Of a stretch of DNA of 64,000 nt, positions 1-9,005 are shown piece by piece. The notes beneath the pieces are model-generated. The model made no database searches, was not told the DNA's origin, and worked only from the letters and a program-made list of their open reading frames with translations. The position numbers and the translations under genes were made by a program. This stretch comes from Amnibacterium flavum (lineage in GTDB: Bacteria; Actinomycetota; Actinomycetes; Actinomycetales; Microbacteriaceae), in contig NZ_QEOP01000001.1 in the NCBI RefSeq assembly GCF_003097495.1, positions 806,001 through 870,000 of the forward strand, read 5' to 3'. Position 1 is the stretch's first letter; each line of letters starts with the position of its first letter.

Positions 1-713
1 ATTCCCTGCGCGATCCACTTGAGCGGGAAGACCGATGCGAACGTCTGCAGCCAGTCGGGGAGGACGGAGAACTGGATGTAGACGCCGGAGACGAACTGGA
101 GGACCAGGAGGATCGGCACGATGACCGCGGATGCGCTCTTCCCGGTACGGGGAACGCGCGACAGGGCGATGCCCAACGCTGCGGACGTGGCGATTCCCAG
201 CAGGTACACCCAGCCGAATCGGGCCCAGTGCTCGGCGTCGCCGGGCAGCTCCACCCCGAAGACGAGCCTCGCGACGAGGAAGAGAAGCAGGAGCTGCAGG
301 ATCGAGGTGACGAGCACCTGGCCGAACTTGCCGAGGAAGTAGGAGAGGACAGGGAGAGGGGATCCCGCCAGTCGCTTCAGCGTCCCGTCCGACCGCTCGG
401 TCGCGATATCGACGGCGAGGTTCTGGATCCCGCTCAAGAGCACACCCGCCGCCGCCATGCCCGGAAGGTAGTAGGCGGCCATGCTGATCCCGCCGGTGCC
501 GTCGGGTCCTGCACCGACGTCACCGCTCGATCCGAACGCCACCGCGAAGATCACGAAGATCACGGTGGGGAAGAGGAAGGTGAAGAAGAGCGAGTCACCC
601 TGCCGGAAGTAGCTTCGCGTCTCGTACACGGCGCGACCCGCGCCGAGCCGGAGGATCCTGCCGGGGCCGCCGAGCGTGCGGGTCGTGGTCGTCGTCGATC
701 GGATGGCGGTCAC
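1..713 (-). CDS. ABC-2 type exporter permease (3' end beyond window)
   Basis: This is the membrane subunit of a drug/lipid-type ABC exporter. The reading frame runs off the left edge, so the C-terminus is missing and 237 residues are visible. After a basic cytoplasmic N-terminus (VTAIRSTTTTRTLGG) come several hydrophobic segments, the first around FFTFLFPTVIFVIFAVAFG. A loop with ATERSDGTLKRLAGSPLPV matches the conserved ABC-2 region in which T-E/R-E-G-T-x-x-x-L recurs. The start is GTG at 713, whose bases overlap the stop of the ATPase gene (GTGA, 4-base overlap), so the two are translationally coupled. Substrate unknown. The family call is secure; the start is supported by the overlap. Confidence 0.88.
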   Translation of the reverse strand, partial: MTAIRSTTTTTRTLGGPGRILRLGAGRAVYETRSYFRQGDSLFFTFLFPTVIFVIFAVAFGSSGDVGAGPDGTGGISMAAYYLPGMAAAGVLLSGIQNLAVDIATERSDGTLKRLAGSPLPVLSYFLGKFGQVLVTSILQLLLLFLVARLVFGVELPGDAEHWARFGWVYLLGIATSAALGIALSRVPRTGKSASAVIVPILLVLQFVSGVYIQFSVLPDWLQTFASVFPLKWIAQG

Positions 714-1585
714 AGGGAGTTCCGTTCCTTCTCGTCGGCCTGGACGAGTTCGAGGTAGATGTCCTCCAGGCTCGGCCGGACGATCTCGAGGTCGCGCGGC
801 TCCCCGCCGGAGGCGGCGACGAGGTCGGCGACGAACGCGGCGGGAGTCTCCGTCCGCTGCTCGTGAGGTCCGTCGACGTCCCGCCACCGCACGAGCGGGA
901 TCCTGGCCTCATCGCCCCCGAGCCCGTCGATCCGTCCCAGCGCCACCATCCGGCCGCCCGCGATGACCGCGGCCCGATCGCTCAGCTGCGCCGCCTCGTC
1001 GAGATAGTGGGTCGTCAGGAGGATCGTCGTCCCCTCCCGCTGGAGCGACCGGATCAGATCCCAGAACTGGTGGCGGGCCTCGGGATCGAATCCGGTGGTC
1101 GGTTCGTCGAGGAACAGCAGTTCCGGGCGCCCGATCACACCCAGTGCGACGTCGACGCGTCGGCGCTGACCACCGGACAGCGAGCGGATGAGGGTCTTGG
1201 CCTTCTCCTCGAGTCCGACCGCGCGGATCACCTCGTCGACGTTGCGGGGGTCGGGGTAGAAGCTCGCGAAGTGGCTGAGCTGCTCGTGGACGGTCACGTT
1301 GCCGGGCTCGCCGGTGCTCTGCAGCACGATGCCGAGTCGCGCCTTCCAGTCGATCCCGCCGTGGGTGGGATCGGTGCCCAGCACGGTCGCGTCGCCGGCG
1401 GTCCGATCGCGGAAGCCCTCGAGGATCTCGATGGTCGTCGACTTGCCGGCCCCGTTGGGTCCGAGCAGCGCGAAGGTCTCTCCGGGTGCGATGTCGAACG
1501 TGACCCCGCGGAGCGCTTCCACCTCGCCGTAGTGCTTGGTGAGTCCCGCGACGGAGACGACGGGCGCGCTGGCGGATTCGGTCAT
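710..1585 (-). CDS. ABC exporter ATP-binding protein
   Basis: Nucleotide-binding subunit (291 aa) of the exporter whose permease follows immediately. Walker A GPNGAGKST lies at residues 42-50, followed by the signature LSGGQRRRVDVALG, Walker B ELLFLDEPTTG and the H-loop LTTHYLDEA. A C-terminal extension of about 70 residues is of the DrrA/CcmA type. An open frame extends upstream to 1702, but the ATG at 1585 places the ABC domain at a normal distance from the N-terminus and leaves the divergent promoter region free, so I chose it. Transcription is away from a second complete ABC exporter, and two related dyads lie in the shared region. Function inferred: export of a hydrophobic compound or lipid. 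Confidence 0.92.
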   Translation of the reverse strand: MTESASAPVVSVAGLTKHYGEVEALRGVTFDIAPGETFALLGPNGAGKSTTIEILEGFRDRTAGDATVLGTDPTHGGIDWKARLGIVLQSTGEPGNVTVHEQLSHFASFYPDPRNVDEVIRAVGLEEKAKTLIRSLSGGQRRRVDVALGVIGRPELLFLDEPTTGFDPEARHQFWDLIRSLQREGTTILLTTHYLDEAAQLSDRAAVIAGGRMVALGRIDGLGGDEARIPLVRWRDVDGPHEQRTETPAAFVADLVAASGGEPRDLEIVRPSLEDIYLELVQADEKERNSL

Positions 1586-1612
1586 CGACCCATCGTGCCG
1601 TCCCCGGCCGTC

Positions 1613-1629
1613 CGCCGACAGTGTCGGCG
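1613..1629. promoter_or_regulatory. 17-bp dyad, putative operator 1
   Basis: CGCCGACAGTGTCGGCG is a perfect inverted repeat around a central base. It lies 28 bases upstream of the ATPase start at 1585. Its core ACA-n-TGT is shared with the dyad at 1712-1726, which suggests that one regulator (TetR-like in site geometry) controls both divergent exporters. No regulator gene is adjacent, so it must be encoded elsewhere. Confidence 0.5.
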
Positions 1630-1711
1630 CCGCGAAATCTCGACATCGGGCCCATCCGATGGGTTGATCGTGGCGACTCGCCGGATGCGGCTCTCCTGAC
1701 ATCCCGGAGAT

Positions 1712-1726
1712 GTTGACACTGTGAAC
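1712..1726. promoter_or_regulatory. 15-bp dyad, putative operator 2
   Basis: GTTGACACTGTGAAC is symmetric (GTT-n-ACA-n-TGT-n-AAC) and overlaps the -35 box of the rightward promoter, an ideal place for a repressor. It shares the ACA-n-TGT core with the dyad at 1613-1629. Confidence 0.5.
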
Positions 1727-1741
1727 CGGCGCACAGACAAT
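1713..1741 (+). promoter_or_regulatory. Sigma-70-type promoter of the rightward ABC exporter
   Basis: TTGACA at 1713-1718, a 17-base spacer and GACAAT at 1736-1741 form one of the best housekeeping promoters in the window. Transcription would start near 1748, downstream of the GTG at 1721. This rules out that codon as the start of the following gene. Confidence 0.7.
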
Positions 1742-1780
1742 GGCACCCTGTGGCCCGTCGCGGCCCGCTGGGAGGACTTA

Positions 1781-2749
1781 GTGGCGATCATCGAGGCTCG
1801 TGCACTGGCGCGCACGTTCACCGGCAGGAAAGGGCGTGAGAAGACCGAGGTCGTCGCGGTCGCGGGCGTCGACCTCTCGGTCGACGAGGGCGAGATCGTC
1901 GGATTCCTCGGACCCAATGGTGCGGGCAAGACGACGACGCTCCGCATGCTGACCACCCTCCTACGTCCCACCTCGGGCACCGCGACGGTCGCGGGATTCG
2001 ACGTCGCCCGCGACCCGGTGGAGGTCCGCCAGCGCATCGGCTACGTGTCGCAGAGCGGTTCCACCTCGCCCGAGGCACGCGCGGGCGAAGAGGTCGTCGA
2101 CCACGGCCTGCTCTACGGCATCAGCAAAGCGCAGGCCGAAGCCCGCGGACGCGAGCTGTTCGAGCAGCTCGACCTCGACGGGCTGTGGGAACGTCAGCCT
2201 AAGGCCATGTCGGGCGGCCAGCGGCGGCGCCTCGACATCGCGATGGGGCTCGTCCACGACCCATCCCTGGTCTTCCTCGACGAGCCGACGACCGGACTAG
2301 ACCCCCAGGCCCGCGCCAATCTCTGGGAGCACATCGCGGACCTCCGCGACAAGCGCGGTCGGACCGTGTTCCTCACGACCCACTACCTCGACGAAGCGGA
2401 CGCGCTCTGCGACAGGATCCTCGTCATCGACCAGGGGATGATCGTCGCGAGCAACACCCCGGACGCGCTGAAGAGGGAGGTGTCGGGGGATCTGATCATG
2501 CTCGAGCTCGTCGACCCGTCCCGCGCGGGCGACGCGGCGGAACGGCTCAAGGCCGCCGGTTCGACCGAGCCCGAGATCGACGGGGCATCGGTCCAGGCGC
2601 GAGTGCCGGGGGCCGGATCGGTGCTCGCCGGCCTGCTGCGCAGCCTCGACTCGGTCGGCGTCGAGCTCGCCTCCATCGACGTGCGTCGGCCCACACTTGA
2701 CGACGTCTTCCTCACCGTGACCGGCCGATCGCTCCGGGAGGGCGCATGA
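1781..2749 (+). CDS. ABC exporter ATP-binding protein, DrrA-like
   Basis: ATPase subunit (322 aa) of a DrrAB-type exporter. Walker A GPNGAGKTT is at about residues 44-52, followed by Q-loop YVSQSG, signature MSGGQRRRLDIAMG, Walker B SLVFLDEPTTG and H-loop LTTHYLDEADALCD. The C-terminal domain carries VRRPTLDDVFLTVTGRSLREG, the motif that follows the ABC domain in DrrA proteins. The GTG start at 1781 has GGAGG five bases upstream and lies after the promoter at 1713-1741. The gene overlaps the permease start by four bases (ATGA). Family function is export of drugs or lipids; the substrate cannot be told from sequence. Confidence 0.93.
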   Translation: MAIIEARALARTFTGRKGREKTEVVAVAGVDLSVDEGEIVGFLGPNGAGKTTTLRMLTTLLRPTSGTATVAGFDVARDPVEVRQRIGYVSQSGSTSPEARAGEEVVDHGLLYGISKAQAEARGRELFEQLDLDGLWERQPKAMSGGQRRRLDIAMGLVHDPSLVFLDEPTTGLDPQARANLWEHIADLRDKRGRTVFLTTHYLDEADALCDRILVIDQGMIVASNTPDALKREVSGDLIMLELVDPSRAGDAAERLKAAGSTEPEIDGASVQARVPGAGSVLAGLLRSLDSVGVELASIDVRRPTLDDVFLTVTGRSLREGA

Positions 2750-3564
2750 CCACGACCCCCACCGCCTCCGCGGTGACGACAGCGACCGGCAAGCGGCGCT
2801 CGAGCTTCTGGCACGACACCTTCGTCATCTTCCGTCGGCAGTTCCGCCTGGCGGTGCGCAATCCCGCGTGGGTGATCATCGGGCTCCTGCAGCCCGTCCT
2901 TTACCTCGTGCTGTTCGGACCGCTGCTGGAGCCGCTCGCGGGAGCGATCGGTGCGGAGAACGCGTACACGTTCTTCGTGCCCGGTCTGCTGGTTCAGCTC
3001 GGCATCTTCGGTGCGTTCTTCGCAGGATTCAGTCTGATCTCGGAGTGGCGGTCCGGGGTCGTCGAGGCAGAACGTGTGACCCCCGCCAGCCGCACCGCGC
3101 TCCTGGTCGGCAGGGTGCTCCGCGATGTCGTGCAGCTGTTCGTCCAGGGCGTGGTGCTCATCGTCCTGTCCTTCGCCTTCGGGCTGCGCGCGTCGCCGGG
3201 GGGACTGCTTCTCGGGCTGCTCATCGTCGTGCTGCTCGGTGTCGCCTGCGCGTCCGCGTCGAACGCGCTCGCGCTCACGACGAAGAGCGAGGACGTCATG
3301 GCCCCGCTCATCAACAGCATCGCGCTCCCCGTGCTTCTGCTGTCGGGCATCCTGCTGCCGATCAGCGCGCGCAGCGGTGCCCCCGACTGGCTGGTCACGC
3401 TGAGCGACTTCATGCCGACGAAGTACATCGTCAACGCGGTCCGCGACGCCTTCGCGTCGGACTTCACCACGGCGAACGTGCTCTGGGGAGTGCTTTGGAC
3501 CATCGGGCTCACGGCGCTCGCCGTCTGGGCGGGCACCCGCACGTTCCGCCGCGAGAACTCCTGA
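2746..3564 (+). CDS. ABC-2 type exporter permease, DrrB-like
   Basis: Membrane partner (272 aa) of the preceding ATPase, starting within its stop codon. About six membrane segments are visible, beginning at NPAWVIIGLLQPVLYLVLFGPLLEPL. The loop SEWRSGVVEAERVTPASRTALLVGRVLRD is the conserved ABC-2 motif; the last segment is VLWGVLWTIGLTALAVWAG. Length is normal for the family. The gene ends the operon; two small hairpins follow before a convergent gene. Confidence 0.92.
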   Translation: MTTTPTASAVTTATGKRRSSFWHDTFVIFRRQFRLAVRNPAWVIIGLLQPVLYLVLFGPLLEPLAGAIGAENAYTFFVPGLLVQLGIFGAFFAGFSLISEWRSGVVEAERVTPASRTALLVGRVLRDVVQLFVQGVVLIVLSFAFGLRASPGGLLLGLLIVVLLGVACASASNALALTTKSEDVMAPLINSIALPVLLLSGILLPISARSGAPDWLVTLSDFMPTKYIVNAVRDAFASDFTTANVLWGVLWTIGLTALAVWAGTRTFRRENS

Positions 3565-3571
3565 TCCTGCA

Positions 3572-3614
3572 CAGATCGAGGAGATCTGCGCCGGTGTTCA
3601 TCGACTGTCGATGA
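3572..3614. terminator. Two short hairpins between convergent genes
   Basis: CAGATC/GATCTG (3572-3588, 5-base loop) and TCATCGA/TCGATGA (3598-3614, 3-base loop) sit between two converging genes. No clear T-run follows, so these are only probable terminators. Confidence 0.35.
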
Positions 3615-3662
3615 CATCCGGCCCGAAACCGGTCTGGTCTCTTTGATCGGTGCGGGGCGGGG

Positions 3663-4697
3663 TCAGGGGGTCGCGGTGACGGAGGAGAGGAAGTCGAGCG
3701 TCTGCTGGAGCGCGGTCTTCGCCCCGTCGAAGTCGAGGTGGAACTGGTACTCGTGCGGTAGCGAGGGGGTGTGGTCATCGGGCCAGAAGAGCTCTGTCAC
3801 CGGCACCCCGAGCTCGGTCAGTCGGGCGGCGAAGGGTTTGGACTGCCCCGCGGTCAGACCGTCGCCGTTCCCGCCCGAGATGTACGTCGCGGGGAAGTCC
3901 GCTGTCACGAAGTCGATCGTGGACATCTGCGCGCCCGCTCTGGTGTCCGACCAGTCGCGCTCCCCGGTGTAGGCCCACAGCGCAGTCTTGAAACCCCACC
4001 CGGTGATGCCGGTGGCCGTCGCCGACAGCTCGTCCAGGTCGTACACGCCGCAGTTGAGGATCACCGCCCGCAGCTGAGTGGGTGAGAGCGCCGGCTCGAT
4101 GCCGGCTTCCTGCGCGAACGCCGGGTTGGTGGTCATCGCGGCGACCTGGCTGGCCAGCTGCGATCCGGCCGAATCCCCCGCGAGCACGATCCGATTCGGA
4201 TCGATCCGCAGCGTCGCCGCGTTCTCGAGAAGGTAGGCGAGCGCGGAGTTGATCTGGGTGATCGCCGTCGGGTAGTCGGCTTCCGGCGCGATCGTGTAGT
4301 TGACCCCGACCGTCGTGTAGCCGTCAGCCGCGAGGATCTGGAGGTAGGGCGCCACATTGCTCTTGTCGCCCGAGATCCAGGCTCCGCCGTGGATCCACAC
4401 CACGGTCGGCAGAGCGTCCCCGCCCACCTCGGAGGAGAACACGTCGAGCGTGGTGTCCGGCCCCGACGGTCCGTAGGGGATGTTCAGCTGCGAGGTGAAG
4501 CCCGCAGCCGGCACGTAGGGCGTCATCTCCCGAACCGTGCCGTCGGCCCCGTTGGTGAACACGGCGCGGATGAGAAGTGAGGAGAGCCAGGGGCTGACCA
4601 GCGAGTAGGCGACGGTCGCCACGAGCGCCGCAAGGGCGACCGCGGGGATGGCGCGGGAAGGTCGTCGGTACCACGGTCGTGTCCGGTGAACGCTCAC
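3663..4697 (-). CDS. Membrane-tethered alpha/beta hydrolase (esterase, HSL/BD-FAE type)
   Basis: A 344-residue serine hydrolase. One N-terminal membrane segment (about residues 16-36, IPAVALAALVATVAYSLVS) probably places the catalytic domain outside the cell. The oxyanion motif HGGAW is at 103-107 and the nucleophile elbow GDSAG at 174-178 (Ser176). A late Asp and His (for example in DDHTPSLPHEYQF) complete a plausible triad. This pattern fits carboxylesterases of the hormone-sensitive-lipase/BD-FAE group; the natural substrate is unknown. The GTG start at 4697 has TAACTT six bases upstream, the leaderless pattern seen repeatedly in this window, so it may have its own promoter although the aminotransferase lies upstream on the same strand. 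Confidence 0.85.
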   Translation of the reverse strand: MSVHRTRPWYRRPSRAIPAVALAALVATVAYSLVSPWLSSLLIRAVFTNGADGTVREMTPYVPAAGFTSQLNIPYGPSGPDTTLDVFSSEVGGDALPTVVWIHGGAWISGDKSNVAPYLQILAADGYTTVGVNYTIAPEADYPTAITQINSALAYLLENAATLRIDPNRIVLAGDSAGSQLASQVAAMTTNPAFAQEAGIEPALSPTQLRAVILNCGVYDLDELSATATGITGWGFKTALWAYTGERDWSDTRAGAQMSTIDFVTADFPATYISGGNGDGLTAGQSKPFAARLTELGVPVTELFWPDDHTPSLPHEYQFHLDFDGAKTALQQTLDFLSSVTATP

Positions 4698-4749
4698 GTG
4701 GTCAAGTTAGGGGACCGCCCACTCGGCGCGGGGTGTACGCGCCGGTCGG

Positions 4750-5976
4750 TCAGGCGAAGAGACGCTGGAGGCGCTGCACGCCCTCGAGAAGAGCGTCGTC
4801 GCCGAGCGCGTAGCTGAAGCGCAGGTAGCCGCCCGGGCCGAACGCCTCGCCGGGAACCGCCGCGACCTCGGCCTGGTCGAGGATCAGGTCCGCCAGTTCG
4901 AGCGAGGTGCGAGGTGTCACGCCGCCCCACTCGCGACCGAGCAGCCCGCGCACATCGGGGTAGACGTAGAACGCCCCCTGCGGTGTCGGCGTGATGAACC
5001 CGTCGATCTTGTTGAGCTCGCGGACCATCGTGTGACGGCGCCGGTCGAAGGCCTGGCGCATGGCCTCGACCTCGTCCTGCGGGCCGGTCAGTGCGGCGAT
5101 CGCGGCGCGCTGCGACACGTTGGAGACATTCGAGGTGAGGTGCGACTGCAGGTTCGCGGCGGCCTTGATCGCATCGGCGGGACCGATCATCCAGCCGAGT
5201 CGCCAGCCCGTCATCGCGTAGGACTTGGCGACGCCGTTGACGAGGATGGTGCGGTCGGCGAGCGACGGGACGGCCTCGACGATCGAAATGGCGGCCTTGG
5301 GCGTCTCGCCCGGGGCGAGACCGTCGGGGTAGACGAGGTTCTGGTAGATCTCGTCGGTGATGACCCACAGGTCGTTCGCATCGGCCCATTCGCCGATGGC
5401 CTTCGTCTGCTCGGCCGAGTAGACGGCACCGGTCGGGTTCGAGGGGGAGACGAACAGCAGCACCTTGGTGCGGTCGGTGCGCGCGGCCTCGAGCTGCTCG
5501 ACCGTGACGAGGTAGTCCTGGTCGGCCCCGGCGAACACCTCGACCGGGACGCCGCCCGCGAGCTTCACGACCTCGGGGTAGGTGGTCCAGTAGGGCGCGG
5601 GCAGGATCGCCTCGTCGCCGTCTCCGAGGACGGCCTGGAAGGCCTGGTACACACCCTGCTTGCCGCCGTTGGTCACGATGATCTGCGACGGGTCGACGGC
5701 CAGGCCGCTGTCGCGGAGCGTCTTCGCTGCGATCGCTTCGCGGAGCTCGGGCAGACCGGCGGCCGCGGTGTAGCGGTGGTTGCGCGGATCGCGCACAGCG
5801 GCCACGGCGGCCTCGACGATGAAGTCGGGGGTCGGGAAATCGGGCTCGCCCGCGGCGTAGCTGATGACGGGGCGTCCCTCCGCCTGGAGCGCTTTGGCCT
5901 TGGAGTCGACCTTCAGCGTCGCAGAGGGTGCGATCGCTGCGAGTCGAGGAGAGATGCGGGGACGTTCGCCGGTCAT
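4750..5976 (-). CDS. Pyridoxal-phosphate aminotransferase, aspartate aminotransferase type
   Basis: Class I/II fold-type I aminotransferase of 408 residues. The PLP lysine is K251 in [17 protein letters not shown]. Other family marks are [14 protein letters not shown] near the N-terminus, [30 protein letters not shown] and FRFSYAL-like C-terminal residues ([10 protein letters not shown]). These fit the subgroup Ib aspartate aminotransferases, which transfer the amino group between aspartate and 2-oxoglutarate. Position just before tRNA-Trp and secE is typical for related actinobacteria. The ATG at 5976 is preferred to an upstream GTG because TAGGCT lies seven bases before it (leaderless pattern). 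It could also act on other amino acids. Confidence 0.9.
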   Translation of the reverse strand: MTGERPRISPRLAAIAPSATLKVDSKAKALQAEGRPVISYAAGEPDFPTPDFIVEAAVAAVRDPRNHRYTAAAGLPELREAIAAKTLRDSGLAVDPSQIIVTNGGKQGVYQAFQAVLGDGDEAILPAPYWTTYPEVVKLAGGVPVEVFAGADQDYLVTVEQLEAARTDRTKVLLFVSPSNPTGAVYSAEQTKAIGEWADANDLWVITDEIYQNLVYPDGLAPGETPKAAISIVEAVPSLADRTILVNGVAKSYAMTGWRLGWMIGPADAIKAAANLQSHLTSNVSNVSQRAAIAALTGPQDEVEAMRQAFDRRRHTMVRELNKIDGFITPTPQGAFYVYPDVRGLLGREWGGVTPRTSLELADLILDQAEVAAVPGEAFGPGGYLRFSYALGDDALLEGVQRLQRLFA

Positions 5977-6206
5977 GCTTCCCAGCCTACGGGCCGGGGC
6001 GGACCCTACGATGAAGCCGTCGCGCACTCGTGCCCACGGGCTCCCCGAACGGGGATCGCCGACGGCCTAGCGGCACGTCGGAGTCGCGGTGTTAGACTTG
6101 GCGGCACTGGTTGAAAGATGCCATGCTTCGCCGCGCCTGTCGTCGGCCCTGGGTGAGAGCCCATCCTCGAGTGTCGTGGCGAAGCTGTGCGTCTTTCAGT
6201 CGCTTT

Positions 6207-6279
6207 AGGGCGGTGGCTCAATTGGTAGAGCAGCGGTCTCCAAAACCGCAGGTTGCAGGTTCGAGTCCTGTCCGCCCTG
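6207..6279 (+). tRNA. tRNA-Trp (anticodon CCA)
   Basis: A full cloverleaf can be drawn. Acceptor AGGGCGG pairs with CCGCCCT and the discriminator is G6279. The D stem is GCTC/GAGC. The anticodon stem GCGGT/ACCGC encloses loop CTCCAAA, with CCA at 6240-6242. The T stem is GCAGG/CCTGT with loop TTCGAGT. The 3' CCA is not encoded. A tRNA-Trp directly before secE is usual in actinobacteria. Confidence 0.95.
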
Positions 6280-6357
6280 CTCGTCTCCTCAGGCAAGCCT
6301 GCCGGGAGATGCGGTCGCTGGACGGCCGGAGAAACGACAGAAGATGGAAGGTCCCAC

Positions 6358-6639
6358 GTGGCGCGTAAGGTCGTCGACGAGCCCAGCGAGGACGTCGTAG
6401 CCATTGCCCGGGCAGAGCGGCAGGCGAGGCGCTCGCCGTTCGCTCGCATCGCGCTGTTCGTGCGCCAGGTGATCGCCGAACTGCGGAAGGTCGTCACGCC
6501 CACGCGGCGCGAGCTCCTCGGGTTCACGACGGTCGTTCTGGTCTTCGTGATCATCATGATGGCGATCGTCGGGGTCCTCGACTACGCCTTCAGTGCTCTC
6601 GTCGTGTTCATCTTCGGAGATCCGTCCGCCGTCCTGTGA
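6358..6639 (+). CDS. secE: Preprotein translocase subunit SecE
   Basis: Small SecYEG channel subunit, 93 aa. The amphipathic segment [23 protein letters not shown] is followed by a single membrane span ([29 protein letters not shown]), as in all SecE proteins. The GTG at 6358 has GGAAGG (6346-6351) upstream. An in-frame ATG at 6253 lies inside tRNA-Trp and is rejected. The N-terminus is short and charged. It is the first gene of the secE-nusG unit. Confidence 0.95.
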   Translation: MARKVVDEPSEDVVAIARAERQARRSPFARIALFVRQVIAELRKVVTPTRRELLGFTTVVLVFVIIMMAIVGVLDYAFSALVVFIFGDPSAVL

Positions 6640-6689
6640 CGTGCCCGGCGCTACCCGGCGTCGAACTTACGAAAAGAGAGTTAGCAACA

Positions 6690-7703
6690 GTGTCGAACAC
6701 CGACCGCGATCCCCGCGACGACATCGACCTGGGTCCCGCTGCAGAGCAGGGCTCAGAGGTCGATGAGAACCAAACGGGCGACGTCTACGAGTCCGACGAG
6801 CGTCAGAGCGAATCGGCCGAGCACACCGCTCTGTCCGTCGTCTCCGACGATTGGACCAACATCGACGAGGTCCTCGAGGCCATTGAGGAGACGGCGGATC
6901 CCGCCGCCGACGCCGTTGTCGACGAGGCCCTCGAAGTCCACGATCTCGACCAGGCCGTTGCCGCCGAAGAGGCGACCGAGGACGAGGCCGAGGAGAACTT
7001 GGCTGAGAACCCGGTCTCCGTCGTCGAATCGCTCGAGGGCGACCTCGCCGACGAGGCGAGCGCCGAAGACGACGACGCAGAGGTCGACCCGTACGACGAG
7101 TTCCGCAAGGAGCTCCGCGCCAAGTTCGGCAAGTGGTACGTCATCCACTCGTACGCCGGCTTCGAGAAGCGCGTGAAGCAGAACATCGAGCAGCGCAAGG
7201 GCAGCCTCGGCCAGGAAGACTCCGTCTTCGAGGTCCAGGTCCCGATGGAAGACGTCGTCGAGATCAAGAACGGGCAGCGCAAGCTGGTCAACCGCGTCCG
7301 CATCCCCGGATACGTGCTGGTCCGCATGGACCTGAATGAGGAGTCGTGGTCGGTCGTCCGTCACACCCCGGGCGTCACAGGCTTCGTCGGCAACTCGCAC
7401 AACCCGACGCCGCTGCGCTTCGAAGAGGCCTTCAACATGCTGAAGAGCACGGTCCAGATCGCCGAGGCCCCCGTCAAGGCCGGCACCGGCACGAAGGGCT
7501 CGCCCACGCAGGCCCGTTCGATCCCCGCCGAGGTCGACTTCGAAATCGGCGAGACCATCACCATCAAGGAAGGCTCGTTCGCGGGTCTCCCCGGAACCAT
7601 CAGCGAGATCAAGCCCGAGAGCGGCAAGCTCACGGTCCTCGTCTCGCTGTTCGAGCGCGAGACGCCGGTCGAGCTCAGCTTCGACCAGGTCACGAAGCTG
7701 TAG
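6690..7703 (+). CDS. nusG: Transcription termination/antitermination protein NusG
   Basis: NusG of 337 aa, longer than the roughly 180 aa of Escherichia coli because of an acidic N-terminal extension of about 145 residues (rich in Glu, Asp and Ala). Such extensions are common in actinobacterial NusG. The NGN domain begins at [19 protein letters not shown] (W149) and contacts RNA polymerase. The KOW domain fills the last 55 residues ([20 protein letters not shown]). The GTG at 6690 is preceded by AAGAGAG and follows secE by 50 bases. The upstream in-frame ATG at 6636 overlaps secE and is less likely. Confidence 0.95.
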   Translation: MSNTDRDPRDDIDLGPAAEQGSEVDENQTGDVYESDERQSESAEHTALSVVSDDWTNIDEVLEAIEETADPAADAVVDEALEVHDLDQAVAAEEATEDEAEENLAENPVSVVESLEGDLADEASAEDDDAEVDPYDEFRKELRAKFGKWYVIHSYAGFEKRVKQNIEQRKGSLGQEDSVFEVQVPMEDVVEIKNGQRKLVNRVRIPGYVLVRMDLNEESWSVVRHTPGVTGFVGNSHNPTPLRFEEAFNMLKSTVQIAEAPVKAGTGTKGSPTQARSIPAEVDFEIGETITIKEGSFAGLPGTISEIKPESGKLTVLVSLFERETPVELSFDQVTKL

Positions 7704-7828
7704 CTCGCGACACGGTCGAGCAGGCCCGCGAAGCGGCCATGGCGCGACCCGGATAAAAGACCACCGCGCCCCGGAATCGCCGGGGAGGCGGGAGAGCAGC
7801 CAAGAGGCTGCTCGAGAAAGGAAAGAAA

Positions 7829-8260
7829 ATGGCAGCGAAGAAGAAGGTCACGGGGCTCATCAAGCTCCAGATCAACGCTGGCGCCGCGAACCCCGCACCG
7901 CCCATCGGGCCTGCGCTCGGTCAGCACGGCGTCAACATCATGGAGTTCTGCAAGGCGTACAACGCGGCGACCGAATCGCAGCGCGGCAACGTCATCCCCG
8001 TCGAGATCACCGTGTACGAGGACCGCTCGTTCACGTTCGTGCTCAAGACCCCGCCGGCAGCCGAGCTGATCAAGAAGGCAGCGGGCGTCGGCAAGGGATC
8101 CGCAACTCCTCACACGGTCAAGGTCGCCAAGCTCACCCGTGAGCAGGTCCGCGAGATCGCCGTGCAGAAGCAGCCCGACCTCAACGCGAACGACATCGAT
8201 GCAGCGGCGAAGATCATCGCCGGCACCGCCCGTTCCATGGGCATCACGGTCGAAGGCTGA
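7829..8260 (+). CDS. rplK: 50S ribosomal protein L11
   Basis: L11 of 143 aa, the usual length. [20 protein letters not shown], the proline-rich hinge [19 protein letters not shown] and the C-terminal RNA-binding domain ending [10 protein letters not shown] are all present. It binds 23S rRNA at the GTPase-associated centre. A strong ribosome site (GAAAGGAAAG) precedes the ATG. It lies 125 bases after nusG and 11 bases before rplA. Confidence 0.98.
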
Positions 8261-8271
8261 GGACAGGGAAC

Positions 8272-8961
8272 ATGGCACAGAAGAGCAAGGCATACCGCGC
8301 AGCAGCGGAGAAGATCGAAGAAGGCAAGTTCTACACGCCCAGCGAGGCTGTCGACCTGGCCAAGGTCACCGGTTCGTCCAAGTTCGACTCGACCGTCGAG
8401 GTCGCGCTGAAGCTGGGCGTCGACCCCCGTAAGGCGGACCAGATGGTGCGCGGCACCGTCCTCCTGCCCCACGGCACCGGCAAGACCGCCCGCGTCATCG
8501 TGTTCGCGACCGGCCCCGCAGCTGAGGCGGCTCTCGCCGCCGGTGCTGACGAGGTCGGCGGCGACGAGCTGATCGAGAAGGTGGCGAACGGCTACACGTC
8601 GTTCGACGCCGCCGTGTCGACCCCCGAGCTCATGGGCAAGGTCGGTCGTCTCGGAAAGGTCCTCGGCCCCCGTGGCCTCATGCCCAACCCCAAGACCGGT
8701 ACCGTCACGCCCAACGCGGCGCAGGCTGTCACCGACATCAAGGGCGGCAAGATCGAGTTCCGCACCGACAAGCACGCCAACGTGCACTTCGTCGTCGGCA
8801 AGGCCGGCTTCAGCGAAGAGCAGCTGAACGAGAACCTGAAGGCAGCGCTCGACGAGGTCCAGCGCCTCAAGCCGTCGTCCTCGAAGGGCCGTTACATCCA
8901 GAAGGGGTCGGTCTCGACCACGTTCGGCCCGGGCATCCCGCTCGACGTCAACGCCCTCTGA
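8272..8961 (+). CDS. rplA: 50S ribosomal protein L1
   Basis: L1 of 229 aa, normal length. Recognisable blocks are [47 protein letters not shown] and [16 protein letters not shown]1 forms the L1 stalk of the large subunit and in many bacteria represses its own mRNA. It is the last gene of the rplKA unit; a long perfect hairpin follows 50 bases after its stop. In many bacteria rplJL lies next, but here it is 49 kb away. Confidence 0.98.
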   Translation: MAQKSKAYRAAAEKIEEGKFYTPSEAVDLAKVTGSSKFDSTVEVALKLGVDPRKADQMVRGTVLLPHGTGKTARVIVFATGPAAEAALAAGADEVGGDELIEKVANGYTSFDAAVSTPELMGKVGRLGKVLGPRGLMPNPKTGTVTPNAAQAVTDIKGGKIEFRTDKHANVHFVVGKAGFSEEQLNENLKAALDEVQRLKPSSSKGRYIQKGSVSTTFGPGIPLDVNAL

Positions 8962-9005
8962 GTTCGTACCGACGCTGAGTCAGCCCCGCAGCTGATCGCA
9001 TCCGC

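Noticed and set aside
1721-1780. GTG 1721 as start of the DrrA-like ATPase
   Set aside because: It lies within the promoter and ahead of the likely transcription start; GTG 1781 has a good GGAGG site.
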